64,000 nt of DNA from Lachnospiraceae bacterium (GCA_022794265.1 JAAWEK010000007.1:154064-218063); one strand, 5' to 3'. Shown: positions 27,677-36,820, counted from the stretch's first letter. The notes: generated from the sequence alone by a model not told the origin. Translations and numbers: made by a program.

Positions 27677-29233
27677 ATGATATTAAATGTAACAAATCTG
27701 AGTCATGGGTTTGGTGACAGAGCTATATTTAATCATGTATCCTTCCGGCTGTTAAAAGGAGAGCATATCGGTTTAGTCGGAGCAAACGGAGAAGGAAAAT
27801 CCACGTTTATGAATATCGTGACTGGAAATTTAATGCCAGACGAAGGAACCGTGGAGTGGAATAAAAATGTAAGAGTCGGCTATCTGGACCAGCATGCAGT
27901 GCTGGAACAGGGAATGACCATCGGCAGTGTGCTGAAATCGGCATTTGCCAGTCTGTTTGATATGGAACAGCGTATGAATGAAATCTGTGATAAGCTGGGT
28001 GAGGCCGGAGAATCGGAAATGACAGAAATGATGGAGGAACTTGGAACTATTCAGGATATTCTGACCAACCATGATTTTTACATTATCGATGCAAAAGTGG
28101 AAGAAGTGGCGAGAGCGCTGGGACTGCTGGAACTATCGTTAGACCATGATGTCATGGATTTAAGCGGTGGACAGAGAACCAAGGTACTGCTTGGAAAACT
28201 TCTGCTGGAAAAACCGGATATCCTGTTACTGGACGAGCCTACCAACTATCTGGATGCCAGTCATATTGAATGGCTGAAACGTTATCTGCAGGAATACGAA
28301 AATGCATTTATTTTGATTTCCCATGATATTCCGTTTTTAAATAGTGTAGTCAACATTATTTATCATATGGATAATCAGGAATTGAACCGTTATGTGGGAG
28401 ATTACGATAAGTTTCTGGAAGTATATGAAATGAAAAAAGCCCAGCTGGAGGCGGCATATAAGCGGCAGCAGCAGGAAATAGATGACTTGAAAGACTTTGT
28501 GGCAAGGAATAAGGCAAGGGTATCTACCAGAAACATGGCGATGTCCAGACAAAAGAAACTGGATAAAATGGATGTCATTGAACTGAAACGGGAGAAGCCG
28601 AAGCCGGAATTTCATTTTATTAACGCCAGAGCCGCCGGAAAGGTTTTATTTGAAACAACAGATCTGGTAATCGGTTATGACCGGAATGTCCCATTGTCCA
28701 AACCTATTAATCTTCGCATGGAGCGGGGAGAAAAGATTGCTCTGGTGGGGACAAACGGAATTGGAAAAACCACATTTTTAAAGAGTGTTCTGGGGCTGAT
28801 TCCTGCTCTGGAGGGAAAAGTGAATCTGGGGGATTACTTAAGCATTGGGTATTTTGAACAGGAAATACAGCCGGGAAACAATACCTGTATTGAGGAAATC
28901 TGGGAGGAGTTTCCTTCCATGTCCCAGTATGAAGTGCGTTCTGCACTGGCGAAATGCGGACTTACCACCAAACATATCGAGAGTATGGTTCGGGTATTAA
29001 GCGGCGGAGAACAGGCGAAGGTGCGGTTGTGTAAACTTTTAAACCGGGAAACCAATATTCTGCTGTTAGACGAACCTACCAATCATTTGGATGTGGATGC
29101 CAAGGAAGAATTAAAACGGGCATTGCAGGAATATAAGGGAGCTGTGCTTTTAGTCTGTCATGAGCCTGAGTTCTATGAAGGTCTGGCAGATAAGGTTTGG
29201 AATCTGGAGGAATTTTCAAGGCTGACGTTATAA
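27677..29233 (+). CDS. ABC-F family ATPase (ribosome-associated type)
   Basis: A 518-residue soluble protein with two ABC domains and no membrane part, so not a transporter. Walker A motifs are 'GANGEGKST' and 'GTNGIGKTT', signatures 'LSGGQRTK' and 'LSGGEQAK', and Walker B 'ILLLDEPTNYLD' and 'ILLLDEPTNHLD'. The linker (about 250-305) has the charged 'KRQQQEIDDLKDFVARNKA' arm. Family members act at the ribosomal E site and either tune translation or protect against antibiotics. The short linker favours a housekeeping YbiT/YkpA-like type over a resistance type. Separated by only 18 bases from PflX-like gene 29252. Confidence 0.93.
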   Translation: MILNVTNLSHGFGDRAIFNHVSFRLLKGEHIGLVGANGEGKSTFMNIVTGNLMPDEGTVEWNKNVRVGYLDQHAVLEQGMTIGSVLKSAFASLFDMEQRMNEICDKLGEAGESEMTEMMEELGTIQDILTNHDFYIIDAKVEEVARALGLLELSLDHDVMDLSGGQRTKVLLGKLLLEKPDILLLDEPTNYLDASHIEWLKRYLQEYENAFILISHDIPFLNSVVNIIYHMDNQELNRYVGDYDKFLEVYEMKKAQLEAAYKRQQQEIDDLKDFVARNKARVSTRNMAMSRQKKLDKMDVIELKREKPKPEFHFINARAAGKVLFETTDLVIGYDRNVPLSKPINLRMERGEKIALVGTNGIGKTTFLKSVLGLIPALEGKVNLGDYLSIGYFEQEIQPGNNTCIEEIWEEFPSMSQYEVRSALAKCGLTTKHIESMVRVLSGGEQAKVRLCKLLNRETNILLLDEPTNHLDVDAKEELKRALQEYKGAVLLVCHEPEFYEGLADKVWNLEEFSRLTL

Positions 29234-29251
29234 AAGGAATGAAACAGTGTT

Positions 29252-30160
29252 ATGATGGAACGATGCAATCTCTGTCCCAGAAACTGTAATGCGGACAGAA
29301 CGAGTACAACCGGATACTGCAAGGCCGGTACCGGAATCAGGGTGGCGAGAGCCGCCCTTCATTTTATGGAAGAACCCTGTATCAGCGGTAAGACAGGCAG
29401 CGGAACGGTGTTTTTCAGCGGCTGTAATCTGAGATGCGTGTATTGTCAGAATTATACCATATCCCACGAAAATTTTGGAAAAGAGATATCTGTGGAAAGA
29501 CTGGCAGAGATTTTTCTGGAACTACAGGAACAGGGGGCTGTGAATATAAATCTGGTGACGGGAGTTATGTATGTGCCCTGGATTCTTCGGGCTCTTGACA
29601 GGGTAAAGGGGCAGCTTCGGATACCTGTGGTCTACAACAGCGGCGGCTATGAGTCAACGGAAACCCTGCGTATGCTGGAAGGATATGTGGACATCTATCT
29701 TACGGATATAAAATATTATCAGGAGGATTTGGCAATCCGGTATTCGGCAGCACCTGGATATTTTTTCCATGGGTTTGCGGCGGCAGAGGAAATGATACGG
29801 CAGAGGGGAAAACCAGAGTTTTATGATAATGCTTCTTTTGATGATGAAACGGCAGTATTAAAATCGGGAGTTATTATCAGACATTTGGTGCTTCCGGGAA
29901 TGAGACAGGATTCCATTGCATTGTTGCAGCATCTGTCAAGGAATTTAAACCGGGAGGATTATATCCTGAGTCTGATGAGCCAGTTTACACCCTGTTACAG
30001 ATGTACGGAATATAAAGAAATTAACCGGAGGGTGACCAGTTTTGAATATGATTCGGTAATAAACAAGGCATTAGAGCTGGGACTTGACAGGACCTATATT
30101 CAGGATAGAAACAGCGCAGGAGAGGAATATACGCCGTCTTTTTGCCTGGAGGGCTGTTAA
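29252..30160 (+). CDS. Radical SAM protein, PflX-like (COG1313)
   Basis: A 302-residue protein related to pyruvate formate-lyase activating enzymes. It opens with 'CNLCPRNCNADR', a Cys cluster typical of the PflX group, then 'SGKTGSGTVFFSGCNLRC' leading to the radical SAM CX3CX2C motif ('CNLRCVYC'). Conserved later stretches include 'VYNSGGYES' and 'DIYLTDIKY'. The second Cys set near the C-terminus ('TPCYRC') is also seen in relatives. The substrate of this group is not established. Two adjacent ATG codons (29252, 29255) could each start. Probably co-transcribed with the ABC-F gene. Confidence 0.88.
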   Translation: MMERCNLCPRNCNADRTSTTGYCKAGTGIRVARAALHFMEEPCISGKTGSGTVFFSGCNLRCVYCQNYTISHENFGKEISVERLAEIFLELQEQGAVNINLVTGVMYVPWILRALDRVKGQLRIPVVYNSGGYESTETLRMLEGYVDIYLTDIKYYQEDLAIRYSAAPGYFFHGFAAAEEMIRQRGKPEFYDNASFDDETAVLKSGVIIRHLVLPGMRQDSIALLQHLSRNLNREDYILSLMSQFTPCYRCTEYKEINRRVTSFEYDSVINKALELGLDRTYIQDRNSAGEEYTPSFCLEGC

Positions 30161-30344
30161 ATACTTGACAAATTGGATATAATATATTAGAACTGCATTA
30201 TACGGAATTTAGATATGGAAATTTTGTATGACCCTACTGGTGAAAAGTATTACTACATAAAATCGGGGTATCTGTGGAAAAGTGTTTTTGATTGCAGCAG
30301 GAGATTAAGCGATAAGAAATGAAATAAGAAAGGTGGTTACGTCT

Positions 30345-31718
30345 ATGGAACGAAAAAACGTTTGGACATCATATTCGGAGAAAGAGCTGGAGGAACTGGA
30401 GCAGTTAAATTCTGAGTATAAGGAATTTCTGAACAGAGGTAAAACAGAGCGGGAATGTGCGGCTGTCACCATTGAGATGGCAAAGGCAGCAGGATATAAG
30501 GATTTAGCGGATATTATTCAGAAAGATAAAAAATTAAAAGCAGGCGATAAAGTGTATGCGGTTTGCATGAATAAAACCCTTGCTTTATTTATAATCGGAA
30601 AAAAGAAAATTGAAAACGGAATGAATATTTTAGGTGCCCATATCGATTCCCCGCGTCTGGATATTAAACAGAATCCTTTGTTTGAAGACAGTGAGCTTGC
30701 ATATCTGGATACTCATTATTACGGCGGAATCAAGAAATACCAGTGGGTAACCATTCCGCTTGCTATTCATGGTGTGGTGGCGAAGAAAAACGGAGAGATT
30801 GTGGAAGTTGTAATTGGAGAAGATGAGAAGGATCCTGTGGTATTTATTTCCGACCTGCTGATACATCTGGCGGGAGGGCAGCTTGAAAAAAAAGGCGCAA
30901 AACTTATCGAAGGTGAGGATTTAAATATTATCGTTGGAAACCGTCCGTTGGAAGGCGAAGAAAAGAATGCGGTCACAGCCAATATTTTAAAGCTTCTGAA
31001 AGCAAAATATGATATAGAGGAAGAAGATTTTATATCGGCAGAATTGGAGGTGGTACCGGCTGGGAAAGCCAGGGATGCCGGACTGGATTCCAGTATGGTG
31101 CTGTCTTACGGTCACGATGACCGGGTGTGTGCATTTACTTCCCTGGCAGCATTTTTAAGTTTAAAAAAGGCGGATACCACGGCATGTCTGCTTCTGGTGG
31201 ATAAAGAGGAAATCGGCAGTGTGGGTGCAACGGGTATGCAGTCTAAGTTTTTTGAAAACACTGTGGCGGAAGTGCTGGACCGGATGGGCGTCTATTCCGA
31301 ACTGACGCTGAGAAGAACTCTGGCAAATTCCAGAATGTTATCTTCAGATGTAAGTGCCGCTTTTGACCCAACCTTTGCCGCTTCTTTTGAGAAGAAAAAC
31401 GCCGCTTATTTTTCCAAAGGAATTGTGCTGAACAAGTTTACCGGCAGCCGGGGAAAATCCGGATCCAATGATGCCAATGCGGAATACATTGCGGAACTGA
31501 GAAAGATTTTTGATGAGCATAAAGTGAATTATCAGACCGCCGAGCTGGGCAAAGTGGATGAAGGCGGTGGCGGTACCATTGCTTATATTCTTGCATTGTA
31601 TGGAATGAATGTGATAGATAGCGGCGTAGCGGTGCTGAATATGCATGCGCCGTACGAAGTGGTAAGCAAAGCAGATGTGTATGAGGCATTAAAAGGGTAT
31701 CGGGCATTTTTGAAATAA
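30345..31718 (+). CDS. M18-family aminopeptidase
   Basis: A 457-residue cytosolic zinc aminopeptidase that removes N-terminal residues, often acidic, from peptides. Zinc and catalytic motifs are 'GAHIDSPRLD', 'DKEEIGSVGATG' and 'NMHAPYE'. Length fits the bacterial M18 group. Start 30345 (ATG) is preferred to GTG 30333, which overlaps the AAGGTGG site. A second, more distant M18 paralogue is at 50810. A strong terminator follows at 31743. Confidence 0.93.
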   Translation: MERKNVWTSYSEKELEELEQLNSEYKEFLNRGKTERECAAVTIEMAKAAGYKDLADIIQKDKKLKAGDKVYAVCMNKTLALFIIGKKKIENGMNILGAHIDSPRLDIKQNPLFEDSELAYLDTHYYGGIKKYQWVTIPLAIHGVVAKKNGEIVEVVIGEDEKDPVVFISDLLIHLAGGQLEKKGAKLIEGEDLNIIVGNRPLEGEEKNAVTANILKLLKAKYDIEEEDFISAELEVVPAGKARDAGLDSSMVLSYGHDDRVCAFTSLAAFLSLKKADTTACLLLVDKEEIGSVGATGMQSKFFENTVAEVLDRMGVYSELTLRRTLANSRMLSSDVSAAFDPTFAASFEKKNAAYFSKGIVLNKFTGSRGKSGSNDANAEYIAELRKIFDEHKVNYQTAELGKVDEGGGGTIAYILALYGMNVIDSGVAVLNMHAPYEVVSKADVYEALKGYRAFLK

Positions 31719-31742
31719 GGAATCATAATACTATATCAGGAT

Positions 31743-31782
31743 AAAAAAGAGATTGCTGCAGTTTTGTGGCAGCTCTTTTTTT
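31743..31782 (+). terminator. Intrinsic terminator after the M18 aminopeptidase
   Basis: AAAAAGAG pairs with CTCTTTTT around an inner GCTGC/GCAGC stem, ending in a run of T. Confidence 0.8.
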
Positions 31783-31913
31783 GATATCAATTATGTTCTA
31801 TAGTGCAAGGAAATGAAGTGAAAATCGTACTAATTATATGAAACCGGTTAAGAGTTATTTTAAAGATTGATTGTATGATACACGGACTGTCTGTGTGATT
31901 TGGAGGTGTATAA

Positions 31914-32477
31914 ATGGAAGACAGCAATATTATTGCATTATTTTTTGAACGTTCGGAACATGCAATAAAAGAAACAGAAATCAAGTATGGAAAACTGATT
32001 CGGAGCATAGCCTTTCGAATTTTAAAACATCCGGCGGATACGGAAGAATGTGAAAATGACACTTATATGGGAATGTGGACTTCCATTCCTCCTGTCTGTC
32101 CCGGAAATCTGAAAGCTTATGCCGCAAAGACCGCACGGAATCAGGCGTTAAAGAAATACAGGTTCCAGCATGCAGAGAAAAGGAATCCGGAGGTAACAGT
32201 ATCTCTCAGTGAACTGGAGGAACAGCTGTCAGATGGAATGAACAGCCTGGAAAAATCTTTGTTTGAAGACAGGGAACTTGCCGATATCATTAATTCCTTT
32301 CTGGCAGATTTAAAACCGGGAACAAGACAGGTATTTATGTTACGGTACTGGTACTTCTTATCCATAAAGGAAATTATGTCTGAGTGTGGTATGAGTAAAA
32401 GCAAAGTGGAATCCATATTATTTCGGACCAGATGCAGATTAAAAGAGTATCTGGAGAGGGTATGGAGAGTAAAATAA
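31914..32477 (+). CDS. ECF-type RNA polymerase sigma factor
   Basis: A 187-residue sigma-70 family protein lacking regions 1 and 3. Region 2 lies in about 20-90 ('IRSIAFRILKHPADTEECEN', 'YAAKTARNQALKKYR'). Region 4 helix-turn-helix lies in about 125-182 ('GTRQVFMLRYWYFLSIKEI', 'MSKSKVESILFRTR'). GGAGG site. Directs transcription of a small regulon, usually for envelope or stress signals. The downstream membrane protein at 32616 is the likely regulator. Conserved signal not evident. Confidence 0.92.
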   Translation: MEDSNIIALFFERSEHAIKETEIKYGKLIRSIAFRILKHPADTEECENDTYMGMWTSIPPVCPGNLKAYAAKTARNQALKKYRFQHAEKRNPEVTVSLSELEEQLSDGMNSLEKSLFEDRELADIINSFLADLKPGTRQVFMLRYWYFLSIKEIMSECGMSKSKVESILFRTRCRLKEYLERVWRVK

Positions 32478-32499
32478 GGAATCAGCAATTAATTTTTAA

Positions 32500-32572
32500 A
32501 AGATTGCGAAACTTCTGACCTGTAACCATAAGTTTCGCAATTGCCTACGATTATTTTAAAAAGAAAGGAAAA
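32500..32572 (+). repeat. Short palindromic element, copy 2, before the anti-sigma-like gene
   Basis: ATTGCGAAACT (32503-32513) pairs perfectly with AGTTTCGCAAT (32531-32541) over a 17-nt loop. An A-rich run and AAGAAAGGA follow, as in copy 1 at 21411. Here the ribosome site serves a 16-codon reading frame. Confidence 0.5.
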
Positions 32573-32623
32573 ATGCGGCACACCGGTAGGAATGGTGCAG
32601 GCATGGGAAAAGATTATGAATAA
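32573..32623 (+). CDS. Possible 16-codon leader peptide coupled to the anti-sigma-like gene
   Basis: ATG at 32573 follows AAAGG with a short spacer and opens the frame MRHTGRNGAGMGKDYE. Its TAA (32621-32623) overlaps the ATG of the next gene (32616). Ribosomes ending here could restart at 32616. The frame is too short for similarity evidence, so it is an inference from signals and overlap only. Confidence 0.35.
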   Translation: MRHTGRNGAGMGKDYE

Positions 32624-33842
32624 AAATGATATTAACCGTATGCTGGAGTTGATAGATGAAAAATATATAATTGAAACAGAGCCGGGAAAAAAACATATGA
32701 AAACAGGATGGACAGGAGGCATGAAAAGTGTTTTGGCGGCTGCCCTTCTGTTTCTGGTATTTGGAGCGACCTGTCTGGCAGCAGACCGTTTGTTTCTGAC
32801 TCAGAAGGAGGAGAAAGAACCGGGAAGTGATTTGGAACAGATTGTAAAAGAGGAAAGGGAGACAACGGAAGAATCTGACCAAAAGGAAACGGAACATCAG
32901 GATATGAACCAGAAGTATGCATCTATTTTTAAAACGGCAGAAAAAAAGGAAACCCTCAGTCAGGATATTACACTGCAGGCCGGCGGTGTGGAATACCGGT
33001 TTGATACAATTAAAGATTTAACGGAACTGCCCTTTGAAAGCTGGGGGTTTCAGGAGGGAAGAGCATGTGTATATTGTAACGAAACAGGAACACCGGAAAA
33101 TATGTTTTTTTGTCTGAATGATAATGAAAAGTATAAAAGTATATTGATTACTGTATTCGGAAGCGGTAATTTTTATTCCTGTTATAAAATAGATGAGGGT
33201 GATTCGGTTGACTGGAACGGAATTCAGGTGTTTGGATATGAATCTGCTGTGGAGACAGATAATGGAACATTACCAGAGCTATCCCTGTATTTCAGGGTAA
33301 ACGGAACCGGATACAGTATAGAATGTTCAGGTATGGATTACGGGGAAGCAGGCAGAATCCTGGATGAAATTATAGGAGGTGCACTGTCACCGGATGGCTT
33401 TGATATTTCCAAAGGAATAAAGGTTAAAAAGGAGTATAAAGATATTTCCCTTGCAGAGGCAGGAAAACTGCCGGCTTTTCAGGATTTCATGACAGACTTA
33501 ACCAAAATAAACGATATGGCGCTGAGGGACTATCAATGTAACTATTCAATAGGATATGAAAATGATATGGCTGTATGGGAAAATCTGTGGATGGAATACT
33601 GGAACGGTGCATATGACTATATTGACATAACATATGGGACAGTTGATTTCGTTGGCAAAACGAATACAGTAAGAGTGTCGGAACTGACACCGGAGTGTGT
33701 GGGGAAATATAAATATCCGTCGGATGTAGAGGGAAATCACTGGTATTCGTTTACAGTGGATTTAGGAAACGGATATATCAGTATTTCGGCTAACTGCAGG
33801 GAAGAGGAGCTGTGGGAGTTTCTTGAGAGTATAAAGAGATAA
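32616..33842 (+). CDS. Membrane protein following the ECF sigma factor, likely anti-sigma regulator
   Basis: Start 32616 is favoured by a GGGAAAAG site and by the overlap with the 16-codon frame; the track frame opens earlier with TTG. The 408-residue protein has a short cytosolic N-terminus (about 1-35, 'NKNDINRMLELIDEKY'), one membrane segment (about 36-58), a Glu-rich stalk, and an outer domain of about 300 residues. Topology and position fit an anti-sigma factor that senses outside, with the N-terminal peptide binding sigma. I do not recognise the outer domain; a duplicated fold ('YRFDTIKDLTELPFESWG', then 'YKDISLAEAGKLPAFQDF') is possible. The terminator at 33927 ends the pair. Confidence 0.75.
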   Translation: MNKNDINRMLELIDEKYIIETEPGKKHMKTGWTGGMKSVLAAALLFLVFGATCLAADRLFLTQKEEKEPGSDLEQIVKEERETTEESDQKETEHQDMNQKYASIFKTAEKKETLSQDITLQAGGVEYRFDTIKDLTELPFESWGFQEGRACVYCNETGTPENMFFCLNDNEKYKSILITVFGSGNFYSCYKIDEGDSVDWNGIQVFGYESAVETDNGTLPELSLYFRVNGTGYSIECSGMDYGEAGRILDEIIGGALSPDGFDISKGIKVKKEYKDISLAEAGKLPAFQDFMTDLTKINDMALRDYQCNYSIGYENDMAVWENLWMEYWNGAYDYIDITYGTVDFVGKTNTVRVSELTPECVGKYKYPSDVEGNHWYSFTVDLGNGYISISANCREEELWEFLESIKR

Positions 33843-33926
33843 GGTGAAATCTGGAGGAATGGTTACAATAGAACAAGTAATATATGTGCTGGAATGAAAA
33901 GTTTACTGAGAATAATCTGGAACATT

Positions 33927-33968
33927 ATGTGGATATGCAATGAATGCTGTATCCACATTTTTATTTTA
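33927..33968 (+). terminator. Intrinsic terminator of the sigma/anti-sigma operon
   Basis: TGTGGATA (33928-33935) pairs with TATCCACA (33950-33957), followed by TTTTTATTTT. Confidence 0.8.
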
Positions 33969-34338
33969 TGAATATAAGGAATCTGAAACACATATATAGG
34001 ATGAAAAATTAATGCTTTATACTGTTTTGAGAACTCAAAGGTTTTAATTGCAAACAGGAAAAACGGATGATATAATTATTCTTTAGAAAAAAGAACTATT
34101 TGACATGCTGAATTGAGGAAAGAACATGTCAGAAAATCAGATGAAAATATCTTATAAGTCCCTATGGAAGCTATTGGACGATTGGAGAGGTATATGAGCG
34201 AATGTTATAAAGAGAGAAGAATTTGTACATAGGGATAAAATGTAATCCTTTGGCGGTGAGCCGGATGAAAGGGGAAGCAGGCAGAGTTTCAGATAGTTTC
34301 ATATTTGTAATAAAAACCTGGAAAGGAGTCATTTTGCA
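33969..34338. other. Intergenic region with no recognisable gene
   Basis: This stretch before the two-component system has no supported reading frame. It holds the AAGGAGT site for the regulator gene at its end. No clear promoter pair or RNA family could be assigned. Confidence 0.4.
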
Positions 34339-34950
34339 ATGGATAAAATACTTGTGATAGAAGACGATGAAATCATTAAAAATGAATTATGTACCCTCCT
34401 CCAATCCAACGGATACAAAACCGTAGAATCTCTTCCTTGTGATTTAGCCTTATTGGACATCAATCTTCCAGGGGACAGCGGTTATGAAATCTGCCGGAAA
34501 CTCCGTCTGAAATCAGATATTCCGGTAATATTTTTAACGGCCAGGGACAGTGCGGAAGATGAGCTGATTGCCTTTGGCGTAGGAGCGGACGATTTTATCA
34601 GAAAGCCATATAATTCCTCCGTACTGCTGGCCAGAATTTCCCGATTGCTGAAAAGAAAAAATAATACGTTAAAGCAGGTCCGGGGCCTGACCCTGAATCT
34701 GGAGGATATGACCGTAGCCTTTGGAGAAAATTATACCGAACTGACAAAAAATGAAACCCGGATTCTGGCGTGTCTGATGAACAAGGATTTATGCTCGAAA
34801 GAAGAAATCATAGAAGATTTGTGGAGCAACAATATGTATGTGGATGAAAATACATTGTATGTCAATATTAACCGTCTGAGAGGAAAACTAAGCCGGTTAG
34901 GGGCTGGGGGCTTTATACGTACAGTGCGTGGAGTGGGGTACCGTCTATGA
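34339..34950 (+). CDS. OmpR-family response regulator with shortened receiver (BceR-like)
   Basis: The 203-residue protein has a receiver (about 1-110) with acidic Asp9/Asp10, phospho-acceptor Asp40 ('ALLDINLP'), 'FLTARD' and the Lys of 'RKPY', then a winged-helix DNA-binding domain ('LTKNETRILACLMNK', 'LYVNINRLRGKL', 'TVRGVGYRL'). The phospho-Asp is usually near residue 52-54. Here about 12 residues between the first helix and the 'DLALLD' strand are missing, yet all key residues remain. It overlaps the histidine kinase by 4 bases. With the transporter at 36056 it forms a module of the bacitracin/lantibiotic-sensing type. Confidence 0.9.
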   Translation: MDKILVIEDDEIIKNELCTLLQSNGYKTVESLPCDLALLDINLPGDSGYEICRKLRLKSDIPVIFLTARDSAEDELIAFGVGADDFIRKPYNSSVLLARISRLLKRKNNTLKQVRGLTLNLEDMTVAFGENYTELTKNETRILACLMNKDLCSKEEIIEDLWSNNMYVDENTLYVNINRLRGKLSRLGAGGFIRTVRGVGYRL

Positions 34951-35930
34951 AAATAAGAGATTATCTGTATTCAAAGGCTGTCACTCTGTGTTTTTTGGGA
35001 ATCGGACTGATTTTTGTGACCCTGTTTATGCGGGCGGCAGGAATGGATATCAAACTGACGGCTGTGTCAGGAATTTTTTATGTTCTGCTGGTAGTTCTCT
35101 GGCTATCCGTTTCCTTTTGGCGGGACAACAGACGGTTAAAGAATTTGCGGAAATTAGTGGAAGGAATGGAAGAAAAATATTTGCTGGGGGAGGTACTAAG
35201 CCGCCCGGTAAATGCATTGGAAAAAGAATATTATCATATTATGAAAATTGTATCCCGTTCGGCTATTGGAATTGCGGAGCAGGCCATGCGGGAGAAAGAG
35301 GAATATTGTGAATATGTGGAAAGCTGGATACATGAAATTAAAACGCCATTGACGGCCTGTTCCCTGATTATATCCAATGATGGGGATATTAAAAAATTAA
35401 AACGAAAGATAAAACAGGCGGATAATCTGACGGAAAGCATACTCTATTATGCACGTCTTCGTACCCTGCAGAAAGATATACTGATTGACTGTTTCCAGGC
35501 GGCCCAGGTAATCAATGATGCCATTAAAAGCCAGATGGAACTTCTGATTGCAGCAGGAATCAGCGTTGAAACCGATGGTGATTTTACAGTCTGTTCGGAT
35601 GCAAAGTCTTTATTGTTTATGTTAAAACAATTATTGATTAATTGTGCAAAGTATTGCCCTGGATGCCAAATATGGATAACAGCGGATAGCGGAAGGATTC
35701 TGGTAGAAGATAATGGTATTGGGATTCCTGCCCATGAAATATCAAGGGTGACGGAACGGGGATTTTCGGGTACCAATGGCAGAAACGCCGGAGGAAGCAC
35801 TGGCATGGGGCTTTATATTGTCAGGGAGTTATGCAGCCGACTGGATATAACGCTGCAGATTGAATCAAAACAGCATGAATATACCCGGATTATACTGGAA
35901 TTTAATGTTATGGCCGACAGGAAAATTTAA
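34947..35930 (+). CDS. Sensor histidine kinase, BceS-like (intramembrane-sensing type)
   Basis: A 327-residue kinase with two membrane segments (about 12-30 and 38-58) and almost no outer loop, the hallmark of BceS-type sensors that rely on the partner ABC transporter for detection. Phospho-acceptor His129 is in 'WIHEIKTPLTA'. The ATPase part shows N ('LINCAKYC'), G1 ('VEDNGIGIP') and G2 ('GSTGMGLYIV') boxes. The start ATGA overlaps the regulator stop. Confidence 0.93.
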   Translation: MKIRDYLYSKAVTLCFLGIGLIFVTLFMRAAGMDIKLTAVSGIFYVLLVVLWLSVSFWRDNRRLKNLRKLVEGMEEKYLLGEVLSRPVNALEKEYYHIMKIVSRSAIGIAEQAMREKEEYCEYVESWIHEIKTPLTACSLIISNDGDIKKLKRKIKQADNLTESILYYARLRTLQKDILIDCFQAAQVINDAIKSQMELLIAAGISVETDGDFTVCSDAKSLLFMLKQLLINCAKYCPGCQIWITADSGRILVEDNGIGIPAHEISRVTERGFSGTNGRNAGGSTGMGLYIVRELCSRLDITLQIESKQHEYTRIILEFNVMADRKI

Positions 35931-35953
35931 ATATAGTTTTGAATATTAAAAAA

Positions 35954-35971
35954 CCTTACGAAACTGTAAGG
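35954..35971. promoter_or_regulatory. Inverted repeat, candidate operator for the response regulator
   Basis: CCTTAC-GAAACT-GTAAGG lies between the kinase stop and the transporter start. A TATATT (36015-36020) with no good -35 follows, which would suit an activated promoter with the operator about 60 bases upstream of transcription start. Binding is inferred from position, not from known sequence specificity. Confidence 0.5.
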
Positions 35972-36055
35972 AAAACCATAGGAATGAGTTAGAACGAAAA
36001 ACTCTGCTTCATGTTATATTAATACCGAACAAATTATTCTGACTGGAGGATTAAT

Positions 36056-36820
36056 ATGAATCAGATTTTAGAAGTGAAAAATGTAACCAAATATTACGGT
36101 AACGGAAGTATAGTGACAAAAGCGTTGGACGGCATATCATTTTCTGTGGAAGAGGAAGACTTTACGGCAATCATGGGAGCTTCTGGTTCCGGTAAAAGTA
36201 CGCTGTTAAATGTCATTGCCACTATTGACAGGGTCAGCGCAGGGAACATTCTGGTGGAAGGAAGAAATCTTGCGGATATGAAAGAAGAACATCTCTCCGA
36301 ATTTCGCCGGGATAAACTGGGATTTATATTTCAGGAATATAATCTTCTGGATACATTAACCATAGGGGAAAATATAACATTGCCGCTGAATCTGAAAAGG
36401 GTGGATGCAAAAAACACTGCCGCTGAATTAAGCAGAGTGGCGGAAGCGCTGGGGGTAGGGGATCAGGTTGATAAATTTCCTTATGAACTTTCCGGAGGAC
36501 AGAGACAGAGAGCTGCCTGTGCCAGAGCCATTATAACCAATCCGGCGCTGATACTGGCAGATGAGCCTACGGGAGCTTTGGATTCCGCTAATTCAAAGAA
36601 TCTGATGAAGACCTTTGTGCAGATGAACCAGTCCTTTGGCTCAACCATACTGATGGTAACCCATGATGCAGCGGTGGGTTCTTATGCAAAAAGAGTATTG
36701 TTTTTAAAAGACGGAAAAATATGGAGTGAGATACTCCGGGGGGAAAGAACCAGACAGGATATGTATCAGGAAATACTATCGGTCATGTCCGCATTAGGAG
36801 GTGATACCGATGTTTGCTAG
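36056..36820 (+). CDS. ABC transporter ATP-binding protein, BceA-like
   Basis: A 254-residue MacB/LolD-type ATPase. Walker A 'GASGSGKST', Q-loop 'FIFQEYNLLDTLT', signature 'LSGGQRQR' and Walker B 'LILADEPTGALD' are intact. GGAGG site. It overlaps the permease by 11 bases. Such pairs expel or free targets from bacitracin-like peptides and signal to the cognate kinase. Confidence 0.94.
   Translation: MNQILEVKNVTKYYGNGSIVTKALDGISFSVEEEDFTAIMGASGSGKSTLLNVIATIDRVSAGNILVEGRNLADMKEEHLSEFRRDKLGFIFQEYNLLDTLTIGENITLPLNLKRVDAKNTAAELSRVAEALGVGDQVDKFPYELSGGQRQRAACARAIITNPALILADEPTGALDSANSKNLMKTFVQMNQSFGSTILMVTHDAAVGSYAKRVLFLKDGKIWSEILRGERTRQDMYQEILSVMSALGGDTDVC

Noticed and set aside
30165-30183. TTGACA and TATAAT before the M18 gene
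   Set aside because: Only 7 bases separate them, far from the 16-18 needed, so they cannot be one promoter.
34928-35311. A 127-codon frame over the histidine kinase start
   Set aside because: It is an out-of-frame shadow of the kinase gene, whose H, N and G boxes prove the other frame.
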